Source: Fictibacillus nanhaiensis (GTDB lineage Bacteria > Bacillota > Bacilli > Bacillales > Fictibacillaceae). Taken from it: a stretch of DNA of 64,000 bases. Every line of letters starts with the position of its first letter. Position 1 is the stretch's first letter. Location: the NCBI RefSeq assembly GCF_019801215.1, contig NZ_JAHVJO010000003.1:434001-498000 (forward strand). Reading direction: 5' to 3'. The position numbers and the translations under genes are program-made. This document shows positions 1 through 8,660 of the stretch, piece after piece. Under the pieces are notes generated by a model, which saw only the letters and a program-made list of their open reading frames with translations, did no database searches and was not told the DNA's origin.

Positions 1-23
1 GATAAATAAAGAAAGGAATCCCC

Positions 24-122
24 TTACTTCATCTTTTCAGGCAGGTCATGATATGAAATTGTATTGTATGCTAGCATGACAATAGAACATTCAATATGCG
101 TTGAAACCGTAACTTTTACCAT
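24..122 (-). pseudogene. Possible SRPBCC-type gene remnant (32 codons)
   Basis: A 32-codon reading frame starts with ATG at 122 behind a reasonable ribosome binding site (AAAGGATGG) and stops at 24. Its N-terminus (MVKVTVSTHIECSI) resembles the first strand of SRPBCC/cyclase-type proteins, but nothing of the rest of such a domain follows. I infer a truncated relic; it may equally be a chance frame. The rest of 123-334 shows no gene I can support. Confidence 0.3.
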
Positions 123-334
123 GACACAACCATCCTTTCCATAATTTTGTAGTTTGTAACTTTGGTAATCTTAACACTATTCTAATTACTATGTCAATTC
201 CTTTTAGATATGCAAAATAAAACTTTTACAATTCTAAACTATGACGTTTTCATCGTAATGGTGTGTCCATTTATTCAGTTGTCTGAAAAAAGATATTCGA
301 CCAAAATATGCAAATCCGATCGAGCTGGTTTATG

Positions 335-703
335 TTACTTAGCCTCAGGATCATCATGCATAATACCAAAAAGACCATCCACTGGATCTTTGCAATACGC
401 CAGATACCCGACACCAGGAATCGCCATTTTAGGGACAACTACGATACCGCCTGAATCTGTTACTTTATTTAGAAAATCGTCTACTGAATCCACTTTGATT
501 GTGTTTGTCGTCCTCGAAACACCATCTGGAGAGCGCATGATGCCGCCATCAATTCCTGCTTCCCCCTCACCCGTTCGAACAAGAAAATACTCTTCTGGTC
601 CATCCCACTTTGAAACTTGCCACCCAAATACGTCCTTGTAAAAGGCTGCCGCTTTATCCGGATCTGCCACTTGCAGTTCAAAATGTACCACTCTGTTCAT
701 CAT
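335..703 (-). CDS. VOC (glyoxalase/bleomycin-resistance fold) protein
   Basis: A 122-residue single-domain VOC protein. The opening VVHFELQVADPDKAAAFYKDVFGWQVSKW is the usual first beta-alpha-beta unit with the FYKDVFGW signature, and the second half (VGYLAYCKDPVDGLFGIMHDD) is the paired module ending at the metal-ligand strand. Family members bind a divalent metal and act as lyases, isomerases or drug-binding proteins; the substrate cannot be read from the sequence. A frame extends upstream, but GAGAGGAAG precedes the tandem ATGs at 703 and 700, so the start is one of these. It is monocistronic, downstream of the rib operon terminator and of a short repeat array. Confidence 0.85.
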   Translation of the reverse strand: MMNRVVHFELQVADPDKAAAFYKDVFGWQVSKWDGPEEYFLVRTGEGEAGIDGGIMRSPDGVSRTTNTIKVDSVDDFLNKVTDSGGIVVVPKMAIPGVGYLAYCKDPVDGLFGIMHDDPEAK

Positions 704-842
704 AATCTTCCTCTCAAATTTTATATAGAAACATATGTTCTCGTAATAAGTATTAGACATCCTTTTTCATATTCCTTTTAAGAAATGAAATTTTTTTATT
801 AAAAAATAAAGAGGGTATGTCGAAAATTGGTTAAATGAAAAT

Positions 843-913
843 TAACGTGGAATTAGTTTGATTTAACGTGGAAATAAATCATATAACGTGGAAATAAGAG
901 AAATAACGTGGAA
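843..913. repeat. Spaced phrase array 1: four TAACGTGGAA copies, 20-21 bp period
   Basis: TAACGTGGAA occurs at 843, 864, 884 and 904, i.e. with steps of 21, 20 and 20 bp, separated by A/T-rich variable spacers. It lies between the ribH terminator and the VOC gene start. The step is not a multiple of three throughout, so it does not encode a repeat peptide. It shares its architecture, but not its phrase, with arrays at 8661 and 19504. Confidence 0.85.
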
Positions 914-954
914 TTACACGATACTCCACCTGAAAAACAGCTTCACCACATAAA

Positions 955-982
955 GAAACCCCGTCACTCCAGGTAACGGGGT
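955..982 (-). terminator. Intrinsic terminator after ribH
   Basis: Arms ACCCCGT (958-964) and ACGGGGT (976-982) form a GC-rich hairpin. On the minus strand it is followed by TTCTTT, 17 bases after the ribH stop. Confidence 0.85.
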
Positions 983-998
983 CTACTTTAATTTTATT

Positions 999-1466
999 TT
1001 AAGCAAACTGACGCGTTAAGTTAGCCATTTCAATTGCAGAAACAGCAGCTTCCCACCCTTTGTTGCCCGCTTTTGTTCCGGCACGTTCAATGGCTTGCTC
1101 GATAGAATCCACTGTTAGAACACCAAAGATCACCGGAACACCGCTCGTCATGGAAGCAGCAGCAACACCTTTAGCAGCTTCATTACACACATAATCAAAA
1201 TGTGGAGTCGATCCGCGAATAACCGCACCAAGTGTGATAACAGCGTCATAATTTCCGCTGTCAGCCATTTTCTTAGCGATTAACGGTATCTCAAAAGCTC
1301 CAGGAACCCATGCAATGTCTACATCGTCTTCTGACACACCGTGTCTTTTAAAAGCGTCCTCTGCACCAGATACTAATTTATCCGAAATAAAATCATTGAA
1401 ACGACCAGCAACGATTCCTATTTTTAAACCTGTACCAACTAAGTGTCCTTCAAATAACTTTGCCAT
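999..1466 (-). CDS. ribH: 6,7-dimethyl-8-ribityllumazine synthase
   Basis: Lumazine synthase (155 residues) condenses 5-amino-6-ribitylaminouracil with 3,4-dihydroxy-2-butanone-4-phosphate, the penultimate step of riboflavin synthesis; the family forms a 60-mer capsid in the cytosol. Typical features are [10 protein letters not shown] near the N-terminus, VPGAFEIPL (about 53-61), [14 protein letters not shown] (about 81-94) with the phosphate-binding and catalytic residues, and [16 protein letters not shown]. The length is normal. ATG at 1466 follows GGGAGG. It is the last gene of the ribE-ribBA-ribH operon, 18 bp after ribBA, and ends at a strong terminator. Confidence 0.98.
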   Translation of the reverse strand: MAKLFEGHLVGTGLKIGIVAGRFNDFISDKLVSGAEDAFKRHGVSEDDVDIAWVPGAFEIPLIAKKMADSGNYDAVITLGAVIRGSTPHFDYVCNEAAKGVAAASMTSGVPVIFGVLTVDSIEQAIERAGTKAGNKGWEAAVSAIEMANLTRQFA

Positions 1467-1484
1467 TTTATAGGTCCTCCCGTT

Positions 1485-2678
1485 TTAGAAATGAAGCATA
1501 TGCCCCAATTTGCTCTTTTTTGTTTTTAAATAGTCTTCATTGTTTTCATGATGAGGCATCTGTAAAGCCACACGTTCTGTTACTTCCAAGTCATAGCCCT
1601 TTAGTCCGGCAATTTTTCTTGGGTTGTTCGTTAGTAGTTTCATTTTACGAATCCCAAGCTCTTTTAGTATTTGTGCTCCAATTCCATAGTCACGAAGATC
1701 CGGTGCAAATCCTAGTTGCTCGTTGGCTTCCACCGTATCAAGACCCTCTTCTTGAAGCTTATAAGCTTTCATTTTATTAAGTAGTCCGATGCCTCTGCCT
1801 TCTTGTCTCATGTACAATAAAACACCGTTGCCTTCTTTTTCGATTTGCGCAAGGGCGGCATGAAGCTGTGGTCCACAATCACATCGGTTTGAACCAAATA
1901 CATCACCTGTCAGACATTCTGAATGAACGCGAACCAAAACAGGCTTATCGTTGCTGATTTCACCCTTTACAAGTGCCACATGTTCTTTGTTATCTAATAC
2001 ATTTGAAAAACCAATGGCTTTGAAATGACCAAATTCGGTTGGGAGGTTAATTTCCACTTCTCGTTTAACCATTTGTTCCGTTTTATTTCGGTACGTGATC
2101 AAGTCTTTTATCGTGATGAGCTTCAAATTATGCTGTTTCGCTAAATCTACAAGTTCAGGCACACGTGCCATCGTGCCGTCTTCTTTCATGATCTCACAAA
2201 TGACACCAGCCGATTTGCTTCCGGCCATTCTTGCTAAATCAATTGCAGCTTCTGTATGCCCTGCTCTTCTCAGCACACCGCCTTTTTTTCCGATCAACGG
2301 AAATATATGACCGGGGCGTTTGAAATCTGATGGAACTGAGTCTTCGTTCACAAGCTCGCGAACGGTAGCTGCTCTTTCTTGTGCAGAAATGCCTGTAGTG
2401 GTAGAAATATGGTCAACACTGATAGTAAAAGCCGTTCCGTGGGAATCGGTATTCGCCGCCACCATCGGGGATAAATCCAGCTTGGATGCGATTTCCTCTG
2501 AAATGGGAGTACATACTAAGCCTCGTCCGTGCGTAACCATAAAATTGATCGACTCAGATGTAATTCCTTCCGCTAAGGCAACGAAATCCCCTTCGTTTTC
2601 ACGATCTTCATCATCCACTACGATTACAATCTTCCCGTTTTTTAAGTCAGCTACTGCTTCTTCTATGGAGTGAAACAT
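1485..2678 (-). CDS. ribBA: Bifunctional DHBP synthase / GTP cyclohydrolase II
   Basis: A 397-residue fusion. The N-terminal half makes 3,4-dihydroxy-2-butanone-4-phosphate from ribulose-5-phosphate (acidic loop [10 protein letters not shown] near residue 22-31, then [16 protein letters not shown]). The C-terminal half opens GTP to the first pyrimidine intermediate: zinc ligands in [17 protein letters not shown], the GTP-binding [12 protein letters not shown], catalytic Tyr in KAYKLQ and Arg in DLRDY. Both active sites look intact. The ribosome binding site is TTAGGAGGAGA. It lies between ribE and ribH under the FMN riboswitch. A second GTP cyclohydrolase II lies at 23795. Confidence 0.97.
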   Translation of the reverse strand: MFHSIEEAVADLKNGKIVIVVDDEDRENEGDFVALAEGITSESINFMVTHGRGLVCTPISEEIASKLDLSPMVAANTDSHGTAFTISVDHISTTTGISAQERAATVRELVNEDSVPSDFKRPGHIFPLIGKKGGVLRRAGHTEAAIDLARMAGSKSAGVICEIMKEDGTMARVPELVDLAKQHNLKLITIKDLITYRNKTEQMVKREVEINLPTEFGHFKAIGFSNVLDNKEHVALVKGEISNDKPVLVRVHSECLTGDVFGSNRCDCGPQLHAALAQIEKEGNGVLLYMRQEGRGIGLLNKMKAYKLQEEGLDTVEANEQLGFAPDLRDYGIGAQILKELGIRKMKLLTNNPRKIAGLKGYDLEVTERVALQMPHHENNEDYLKTKKSKLGHMLHF

Positions 2679-2689
2679 TTACTCTCCTC

Positions 2690-3340
2690 CTAAAATCCGT
2701 GCTCTTGTAAAAAATCAAGAGACATTTTTGACTTTGGTTTATTATCTTCTTTCTCTGGAGACAACATTCTGTATACATATTTGGCAAGCATGTCACATTC
2801 AATATTCACTCGATCTCCAGGACCTTTTTTACCTAACACCGTGTGATCCGCAGTGTGCGGGATTAACGAAACCGTAATCGTATCCTTTGTCACATCAAAG
2901 ACCGTCAAACTTGTCCCATCGATGCTTACAGATCCTTTTAGCATAAAATACGGCATTATATGCTTTTGCAATGAAATCACATAATAGATCGCATTTCTTT
3001 CTGGCCGTTTCTCTACGATCACTCCCGTTCCATCAACATGTCCCGAGACAAAATGTCCGCCAAAACGCCCGCCAGCAGCCATGGCGCGTTCAAGATTGAC
3101 GGTTGAACGGTTGTTTAACAGCTTCAAAGTCGAAGAACGAAAAGTCTCGGGCATCACATCTACGGTAAATTGATGAGAGGTAAATGAAGTAACGGTAAGA
3201 CAAACACCGTTTACAGCAATGCTGTCACCAAGCTGAACATCACCAAGCACTTTTTGAGCAGATATGGTTAGCACGATGGTTTCATTTCCTTTGTTAATGG
3301 ACTTGATTGTCCCTAATTCTTCAATAATGCCTGTAAACAA
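2690..3340 (-). CDS. ribE: Riboflavin synthase alpha chain
   Basis: A 216-residue riboflavin synthase dismutates two lumazines into riboflavin and the ribitylaminouracil precursor. It has the internal duplication of the family: the N-barrel begins MFTGIIEELG and includes GDSIAVNGVCLTVT, and the C-barrel contains GHFVSGHVDGTG and KGSVSIDGTSLTV. It is the first structural gene after the FMN riboswitch. In Bacillus subtilis ribD precedes it, but here no ribD is present; that gene is found alone at 24543. Confidence 0.97.
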   Translation of the reverse strand: MFTGIIEELGTIKSINKGNETIVLTISAQKVLGDVQLGDSIAVNGVCLTVTSFTSHQFTVDVMPETFRSSTLKLLNNRSTVNLERAMAAGGRFGGHFVSGHVDGTGVIVEKRPERNAIYYVISLQKHIMPYFMLKGSVSIDGTSLTVFDVTKDTITVSLIPHTADHTVLGKKGPGDRVNIECDMLAKYVYRMLSPEKEDNKPKSKMSLDFLQEHGF

Positions 3341-3414
3341 ATTTCTATACCTCCCTTTTTATGTGATTTGCTGCTTTCGGTAATCGTAAAATAGTTAGGA
3401 GTCTATTTTTCACA

Positions 3415-3448
3415 TAAAAATACCCCGAGAACAAAACGCTCCCGGGGT
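3415..3448 (-). terminator. FMN riboswitch expression-platform terminator
   Basis: Arms ACCCCG (3422-3427) and CGGGGT (3443-3448) are followed on the minus strand by ATTTTT. The hairpin sits between the aptamer and ribE, as expected for transcription attenuation by FMN. Confidence 0.9.
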
Positions 3449-3497
3449 TAGATTAAACATGTATAACGAAATAAACCTTCAAAATCACTGTGTTTAA

Positions 3498-3511
3498 TAA
3501 ACAAGTGTTTA
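3498..3511. repeat. Palindrome TAAACA-AG-TGTTTA (shorter relative of a terminator-linked palindrome)
   Basis: A 14-bp palindrome with perfect 6-bp arms lies between the FMN aptamer and its terminator. It is the shortened version of a 16-bp palindrome found five more times (8894, 14995, 36074, 41267, 45624). Here it could instead be part of the antiterminator. Confidence 0.6.
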
Positions 3512-3524
3512 AAAGCTTCACGTT

Positions 3525-3660
3525 CCTTCTCCCATCCAGACTATACTGTCGGCTTCGGAATTTCACCGAATCCACCGTTTTTGTAGAACAAAACCGGGTC
3601 ACGGACTAAGAGGTATTCGCCTCATCACCGCCGGTTGGGAATTTCACCCGACCCCGAAGG
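3525..3660 (-). ncRNA. FMN riboswitch (RFN element)
   Basis: Read on the minus strand, the conserved RFN blocks follow in order: TTCGGGGTCGGGTGAAATTC, CCAACCGGCGGTGATG, then AGTCCGTGACCC, GGTGGATTCGGTGAAATTCC, GAAGCCGACAGTATAG and the closing GGATGGGAGAAGGAACG. All helices of the aptamer are present. It lies in the leader of ribE-ribBA-ribH and is followed by a terminator, so FMN binding should switch the operon off. Confidence 0.97.
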
Positions 3661-3680
3661 AAATCTATTTACTTACATAC

Positions 3681-3709
3681 ATTATAAGTAAACACGAGGC
3701 TAAATTCAA
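3681..3709 (-). promoter_or_regulatory. Sigma-A promoter of the rib operon
   Basis: On the minus strand TTGAAT (3704-3709), a 17-bp spacer and TATAAT (3681-3686) lie just upstream of the riboswitch aptamer. Confidence 0.85.
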
Positions 3710-3720
3710 ACGTAAGAGCA

Positions 3721-5085
3721 TTATTGACCGATGATTAATTTTTCTTTCGGATAATGAATGTGCTCTGTGACCACTTTACCACGAATGATAAAGAGGAATG
3801 AAAGAACACCGATTCTCCCAATAAACATAAGTATCATCAAGATTACTTTACCCGTTGAACTTAACGTGGGAGTAATACCTACTGAAAGTCCCGTTGTACC
3901 AAACGCAGAGCAAACTTCAAAAAAGAGATGTTCAATCGGCATCGGATCTGTAATTGAAAGAATAATGGTTGAAGTCGTACATAGTACCATCGCTACGATT
4001 ATGACAATAAAGGACTTTTGGATATCTTCAGGATAAATTTCCCTATTAAAAATCTTAATTGTGTTTCTTCCTTTTGCATAGAAGTAGATAGCGAGAAGAG
4101 CTACTGCGAAAGTGGTTGTCCGAATTCCACCACCCACACTGCTTGGAGATGCGCCGATAAACATCATCACACCTAAGAACAGCATCGTTGGAACGGTAAA
4201 CTGTGAAACATCCATCGTCGATAAACCGCCACTTCTAGTCGTGACTGACTGAAACATCGAATAGAAAAACGTTTCATGCCATGTTTTATCTTCAAAAAAA
4301 GCATTCATTTCGAGCAGATATATTCCTATTGCTCCTGTAACAACCAATAGAGCAAAGGTAATCGTTGTGACTTTAGTGAAAAGCGTGAACGTATACCGCT
4401 CCAGGTACTTCCGTTCTTTAATAAAATTGTTTAGTTCAACCAAGACTGGAAATCCGATGGCACCTGACGTGATCAAACACATCGTTACAATTTGAACAAG
4501 ATAGTCATTTCTAAACGGAATTAGTGAGCTCCCGGTAATATCAAATCCGGCATTCGTTGTTGCCGTAACGGATGCAAAAAAAGCATGATACAGAACACTT
4601 AGGTCTGTATTATAATACGGCTGGAATAAAAAATAGAAAAGAACCGTTCCAACCGCTTCAATCCCGAGTATTAGGACTAAAATTTGTTTCATGAGCTGAA
4701 CAAGACCTGCGAGTGTAGATTGGTTCTGATCTGTCATGATGAGCTGACGCTCCCTCATCCCAATTCGTTTCCCAATTAATAACCAGATTGCTGTTCCGAG
4801 CGTCATTACTCCAATACCGCCAATTTGTACAATAATGGCGAGAAGGATGACGCCGGTTTGGTTAAACGTTTCAGAAATATTTACAGCTGTTAATCCTGTA
4901 ACACTTACAGCACTAACTGCGGTAAATAACGTATCAATAAAAGACAGCTCTACTCCCTCTTTATGTCCAACAGGCAAACCTAAAAGAAAAGTAGCTACCA
5001 AAATGGATAATAAATAAAAGATAACGATGAGCTGAACGGATGTCAGATGATTTTTTTTTGGAGTACTGCCATTATTTTTATACAT
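3721..5085 (-). CDS. Ktr-type potassium channel subunit (KtrB/KtrD)
   Basis: A 454-residue membrane protein of the TrkH/KtrB/HKT family, which forms the K+ (and Na+-linked) translocation pore. The four M1-P-M2 repeats show the filter glycines: SVTGLTAVN, TTTNAGFDITG, TTRSGGLSTM and FGTTGLSVG. The intracellular gate glycine region lies in the third repeat. No RCK regulatory subunit (KtrA/KtrC) is adjacent, which resembles the KtrD arrangement in Bacillus, where the partner is encoded elsewhere. ATG 5085 (MYKNNG) follows AGGTG; a GTG at 5097 is possible. It ends right before the rib promoter with no clear terminator. Confidence 0.92.
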   Translation of the reverse strand: MYKNNGSTPKKNHLTSVQLIVIFYLLSILVATFLLGLPVGHKEGVELSFIDTLFTAVSAVSVTGLTAVNISETFNQTGVILLAIIVQIGGIGVMTLGTAIWLLIGKRIGMRERQLIMTDQNQSTLAGLVQLMKQILVLILGIEAVGTVLFYFLFQPYYNTDLSVLYHAFFASVTATTNAGFDITGSSLIPFRNDYLVQIVTMCLITSGAIGFPVLVELNNFIKERKYLERYTFTLFTKVTTITFALLVVTGAIGIYLLEMNAFFEDKTWHETFFYSMFQSVTTRSGGLSTMDVSQFTVPTMLFLGVMMFIGASPSSVGGGIRTTTFAVALLAIYFYAKGRNTIKIFNREIYPEDIQKSFIVIIVAMVLCTTSTIILSITDPMPIEHLFFEVCSAFGTTGLSVGITPTLSSTGKVILMILMFIGRIGVLSFLFIIRGKVVTEHIHYPKEKLIIGQ

Positions 5086-5195
5086 ATATGTTTTCACCTA
5101 TCAAGGGATTTTTCTGTAACCTTCTGAAATCTTAACAATAGCATTTCCATTTAACAAGGTGAAAACGAACATTTTGTAAAAAAAGACTATTATTT

Positions 5196-6265
5196 TTAGA
5201 TGAGCTCTTTTTCAGAAGACATTCTTTTTTCAATCGTTTTCATTAAATGGGCTGAATCGTCTACCTGGATGACGACTCTTGTAACCATTTTTTTAAATCC
5301 ATATATCAGACGGACTTGAATCGGTTTCTTTAATATGAGGTCAATTGACGGCTTTGCTGGGATAAAGTCACTCACTAACGCTTCAAATGTATATTTTTTC
5401 TCCTCGCTAGTAATAGCGTCTGGACCTTCATAACGTTTTAGTTCTTGTATGGCTGAGTACGGGACAATCACGCCTTTAATAAAACCAATGTTTATGAAGT
5501 GCCTTGTCTGTCGCAATTAAAGGGACCTTTTTTCACTGCTTGCATCTGCCCGATTAGAAAAAGAACGGTATACGCATTAATGAAAAGTAAAATGAGAGAA
5601 ATCGTATGATCTAACTGACTGAAGAAGTAATGAAGTCCCACCGATTCAATTATAAGAGCATGAATCAGCATAAGGTAAAAAGCTACAAAACTCGTTTTTT
5701 TGTGATAGGTAAAAACCTCTCCCGATTTAATATATGAGTGACGCCAGGAATATAGGGCATAGTACAGCATCGTGATCTCACTGATTACCGTCTCAAGCAG
5801 CCGGTTTTCCTTAAAATGAGCTGCAAATGCTTGTTGAATTTTTATTATGAATGGAAGTTCCTCGTTAAGCTCTTTATATGTTTTCCTAACTTTCGCCATT
5901 TTACGGCAAACGATAACTAATACATACAATTCAATCGAGATAATTCCTGCCTCAAGCGCAATGAGAATTTTAGGAACGGCAGATACCTTTTCCAATAAGA
6001 AATCCGGGATAATCTTTGTTGCTAATCCATAGCTTACAAGTGCTACTAAAACGGTCAATTTCCATGTATACCTTTGACGAATGACAAAATAGTAAGTGAG
6101 AAGCGGGATAACGAGAAGAAAATCAAACATGGAGCCAACTAAAACGAGATCGGGTACAGGTTGAAAATAAGGGGTCTTGTACAATACCGTGTTGCTTCCA
6201 ATAACCAAAAAACAAAGAGTGAGAAACGGTATCCACTTAACTGGTTTTACGATGGAATGGTTCAT
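5196..6265 (-). pseudogene. Polytopic membrane protein gene split by frameshift
   Basis: Two frames together make one protein. From ATG 6265 (ribosome binding site GGGAGGAGGG) runs a 257-codon frame with about seven hydrophobic segments ending at 5492. A 106-codon frame (5196-5516) carries a soluble C-terminal tail (INIGFIKGVIVPYSAIQELKRYEGPD) with no sensible start. Between them lies a run of six A at 5528-5533 (minus strand), and a third frame there reads VPLIATDKALH before the tail frame continues INIGFIKG. This fits an insertion in the homopolymer plus a second small indel. I do not recognise the family. It could be a real pseudogene or a sequencing error. Confidence 0.65.
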
Positions 6266-6342
6266 TGTAATCCCTCCTCCCTTTTCATTATACAATAAAT
6301 ACCAATTAATTCTTTTCATTCCAGTCTTTGTCACAAAAGGTA

Positions 6343-6382
6343 CAAAAATAAGACCACTACGCTTCTATCGGCGGGTGGTCTT
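6343..6382 (-). terminator. Terminator overlapping the 3' end of the YwaF-type gene
   Basis: AAGACCAC (6350-6357) pairs with GTGGTCTT (6375-6382). On the minus strand it is followed by ATTTTTG. The hairpin includes the last codons and stop of the upstream gene. Confidence 0.75.
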
Positions 6383-7088
6383 GGTTTTTATTCATTGTGG
6401 TTTTCTTTTTTATTGGCAAGAATACAATCAAACTTAAACAAAAGGCCACCCCTTCTAACACAAGGATATACCACGGATAAGGACCTAAGAAATCCATTAA
6501 AGAGGCATTGCCAGGTTTCCTCATAAGAAACATATAATTGGCATTCAACATAACATTAACGATAAAAACGCATCCCGCATAAACGTTCAACCAAATGAAC
6601 GAAATAAAAAAACGACTCCAGCTGATTCTAAATGATCTGACAATCGCATAATACATCGCTGTCCAGACGATTAATCCATGTGCTAAAAAGTATTGCAAAA
6701 AGCGGAAATGCCAAGGCTCCTGATACAATTCCGGAGTAAGCAAACCTTGTAATGCTCCGGTAAATCCGAACAAGTAAACAAAGGCAAAGAGCTTTTTATT
6801 TTCAGTTATCACTAATACGATACACAACAATATATTTAAACTGCACAACTGAAGAGGTAAATACAGCTCCTCTGTCCACATCTCATTATATACAGCCCAA
6901 TAATGATAGGTAACTTCTGATAAAACAAGCCCTGTAAGCAATATTTTTTTTATATAGGAAACATCACTAAGACGTGACCGAAAAACGTACATAACAAGAA
7001 CAACTAGAAAGATAAAAAAGAGACTTAGAATATGTGCCCCGCCAAACATTACAAACCCCGACTCGCCTTCATTAAACCAATGCTTCAT
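6357..7088 (-). CDS. YwaF/TIGR02206 family integral membrane protein
   Basis: A 243-residue protein with about seven membrane segments. It shows the signatures of the TIGR02206 (YwaF) family: LPLQLCSLN in the middle and NANYMFLMRKPGNASLMDFLGPYPWYIL near the C-terminus. No biochemical function is established for the family as far as I know. It appears monocistronic, with its own terminator overlapping the stop codon. The gene is intact, unlike its downstream neighbour. Confidence 0.88.
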   Translation of the reverse strand: MKHWFNEGESGFVMFGGAHILSLFFIFLVVLVMYVFRSRLSDVSYIKKILLTGLVLSEVTYHYWAVYNEMWTEELYLPLQLCSLNILLCIVLVITENKKLFAFVYLFGFTGALQGLLTPELYQEPWHFRFLQYFLAHGLIVWTAMYYAIVRSFRISWSRFFISFIWLNVYAGCVFIVNVMLNANYMFLMRKPGNASLMDFLGPYPWYILVLEGVAFCLSLIVFLPIKKKTTMNKNQDHPPIEA

Positions 7089-7177
7089 ACCCCACCTCCA
7101 ACCTCTTACTTAAGAGTATTCACAATTCACCGTTGCATTTCCTTTTTGGAAAAATTTGTAAATTACAGTTGAATTGC

Positions 7178-7195
7178 GTAACAGTGTTATGTTAC
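7178..7195. promoter_or_regulatory. Inverted repeat GTAACA-n6-TGTTAC upstream of yhbD-like gene
   Basis: Perfect 6-bp arms GTAACA (7178) and TGTTAC (7190) lie 22 bp before the start codon of a MerR-like regulator. This is a candidate autoregulatory operator, an inference from position and symmetry only. Confidence 0.5.
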
Positions 7196-7217
7196 ACTTC
7201 TATCAAGGAGGTTGTTT

Positions 7218-7838
7218 ATGGACAATTTAATCTCAAAAAAAGATCTGCTTGAAGCAGCAAACATCTCTTATGGCCAGTTATATCGCTGGAAACGAAAAAA
7301 CCTCATTCCTGAGAACTGGTTTATTAGGAAGTCCACATTTACTGGACAGGAAACCTTTTTTCCACGAGAAGATATTCTGCATCGCGTTGAAAAAATCAAA
7401 ACATTAAAAGATGACTTATCACTTGATGAACTCGCTGCTATGTTTTCACCATCTCCTACAGTCACCTCGTTACCTACAGAAGAAATAATAAAACGTAACA
7501 TTGTTTCTCATACATCTCTTGAAATGTACATCAATCATTTTGGCGAAACACCTACTTTTTCTTTTTCACACTTACTGACTTTATACGTATTAGATTCCTT
7601 ATTACAAACGGGAGAAATGAACCGTTCAGAAGGTATGGACTTACTGCGCATTCTAGAAGAGCAGGCAAACACAATTAAAGAAACCGAAAGCGAGTTATTT
7701 TTTATTCGAAAAATGGGAGTCTCCTTCTTTATCATAACACCTGAACCTGCAAAGCTGTTCGTAGAGTCTCAAACAAAAATGATCGCCCATTACAGAATGA
7801 ATCAATGCATAGAAGAATTAAAGCTAAAGATTAATTAA
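7218..7838 (+). CDS. YhbD-type MerR-like HTH regulator (DUF4004)
   Basis: A 206-residue protein whose N-terminal 65 residues (LISKKDLLEAANISYGQLYRWKRKNLIPENWFIRKSTFTGQETFFPREDIL) match the DNA-binding part of Bacillus YhbD: a winged-helix MerR-like reader with YGQLYRWKRKNLIP. The C-terminal part is helical and of unknown role. AAGGAGG precedes ATG 7218; an upstream in-frame TTG is less likely. It is 21 bp upstream of a bactofilin gene, matching the yhbD-yhbE/F arrangement of B. subtilis, so it probably controls the bactofilin operon. Confidence 0.85.
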   Translation: MDNLISKKDLLEAANISYGQLYRWKRKNLIPENWFIRKSTFTGQETFFPREDILHRVEKIKTLKDDLSLDELAAMFSPSPTVTSLPTEEIIKRNIVSHTSLEMYINHFGETPTFSFSHLLTLYVLDSLLQTGEMNRSEGMDLLRILEEQANTIKETESELFFIRKMGVSFFIITPEPAKLFVESQTKMIAHYRMNQCIEELKLKIN

Positions 7839-7859
7839 ACGTTGAGGAGGAAAAAAGAA

Positions 7860-8645
7860 ATGGAAAAAACGGCAGAAAGAAACATTAGTATCTCAGGTTC
7901 AGGAACTGCTTCTGGAGGAGAATATCACGAAGTAAAAGTGAACGGTTCAGCAAAAATTCATGGTGACATTCAATGCGAAAAGTTTAAATGCAATGGAAGC
8001 TCTCATGTTGAAGGAAACGTAATAGCTGAAAACGTAAAAATCAATGGATCTACTCATTTTGAAGGCAACCTAGACGCTAAAGAAATGACAATTAACGGCA
8101 GTGCTGACATCGATGGAAACCTCCATTGTAATGAACTTAAGGTTCAAGGATCTTCTTCTGTTAAAGGTCACGTTACAGGAAAAGAGATTATCGTAAGAGG
8201 CTCCGCTTCCATCAAAGGCAACGTTTCAGGTGAAGAAGTAGATATAAAAGGACAAGTGAAAATAAAGAGTGACTGTGAAGCAGAATCATTCAACGCACGT
8301 GGTAATTTTAAAATTAACGGATTGTTAAATGCGGGAAGCATTGATATTGAACTATTGCGGCATTGTGAGGCGAAAGAAATTGGTGGAGAAACGATTAGCG
8401 TAAAAAAAACCATTGATTCTTCAGGTTTTAAAAAACTGATTAAATTCTTCATCTCCCAGCATTCTGATCAGCTGACTGCTGAAGTAATCGAAGGGGATCA
8501 CATATATTTAGAACATACACACGCAAAAGTAGTACGCGGGAACACAATTACGATTGGCCCTGGCTGCCATGTTGAAAAAGTCGAATATAAAGAAAGTCTA
8601 GAACTGGATGAAAATGCAAAAGTGGGTGCACAAGAGAAAATTTAA
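7860..8645 (+). CDS. Bactofilin-type polymer-forming cytoskeletal protein
   Basis: A 261-residue protein built from short beta-helical repeats with the recurring pattern (V/I)NGSaxxxGxxxxxxxxxxG, for example VKVNGSAKIHGDI, CNGSSHVEGNV, INGSTHFEGNL, INGSADIDGNL, VQGSSSVKGHV and VRGSASIKGNV over residues 20-125. This is the bactofilin solenoid, which self-assembles into nucleotide-independent filaments. It corresponds to the B. subtilis YhbE/YhbF (BacE/BacF) group, where the genes affect flagella. Only one bactofilin gene is present here. GAGGAGG precedes ATG 7860. Residues 165-250 form a second beta-rich segment. Confidence 0.88.
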   Translation: MEKTAERNISISGSGTASGGEYHEVKVNGSAKIHGDIQCEKFKCNGSSHVEGNVIAENVKINGSTHFEGNLDAKEMTINGSADIDGNLHCNELKVQGSSSVKGHVTGKEIIVRGSASIKGNVSGEEVDIKGQVKIKSDCEAESFNARGNFKINGLLNAGSIDIELLRHCEAKEIGGETISVKKTIDSSGFKKLIKFFISQHSDQLTAEVIEGDHIYLEHTHAKVVRGNTITIGPGCHVEKVEYKESLELDENAKVGAQEKI

Positions 8646-8660
8646 TATGATCTTGGGTCC

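Noticed and set aside
210-641. A 143-codon plus-strand frame
   Set aside because: It is antisense to the VOC gene, lacks a ribosome binding site and has no protein similarity.
1460-1780. A 106-codon plus-strand frame over ribBA/ribH
   Set aside because: Shadow of two confident rib genes on the other strand.
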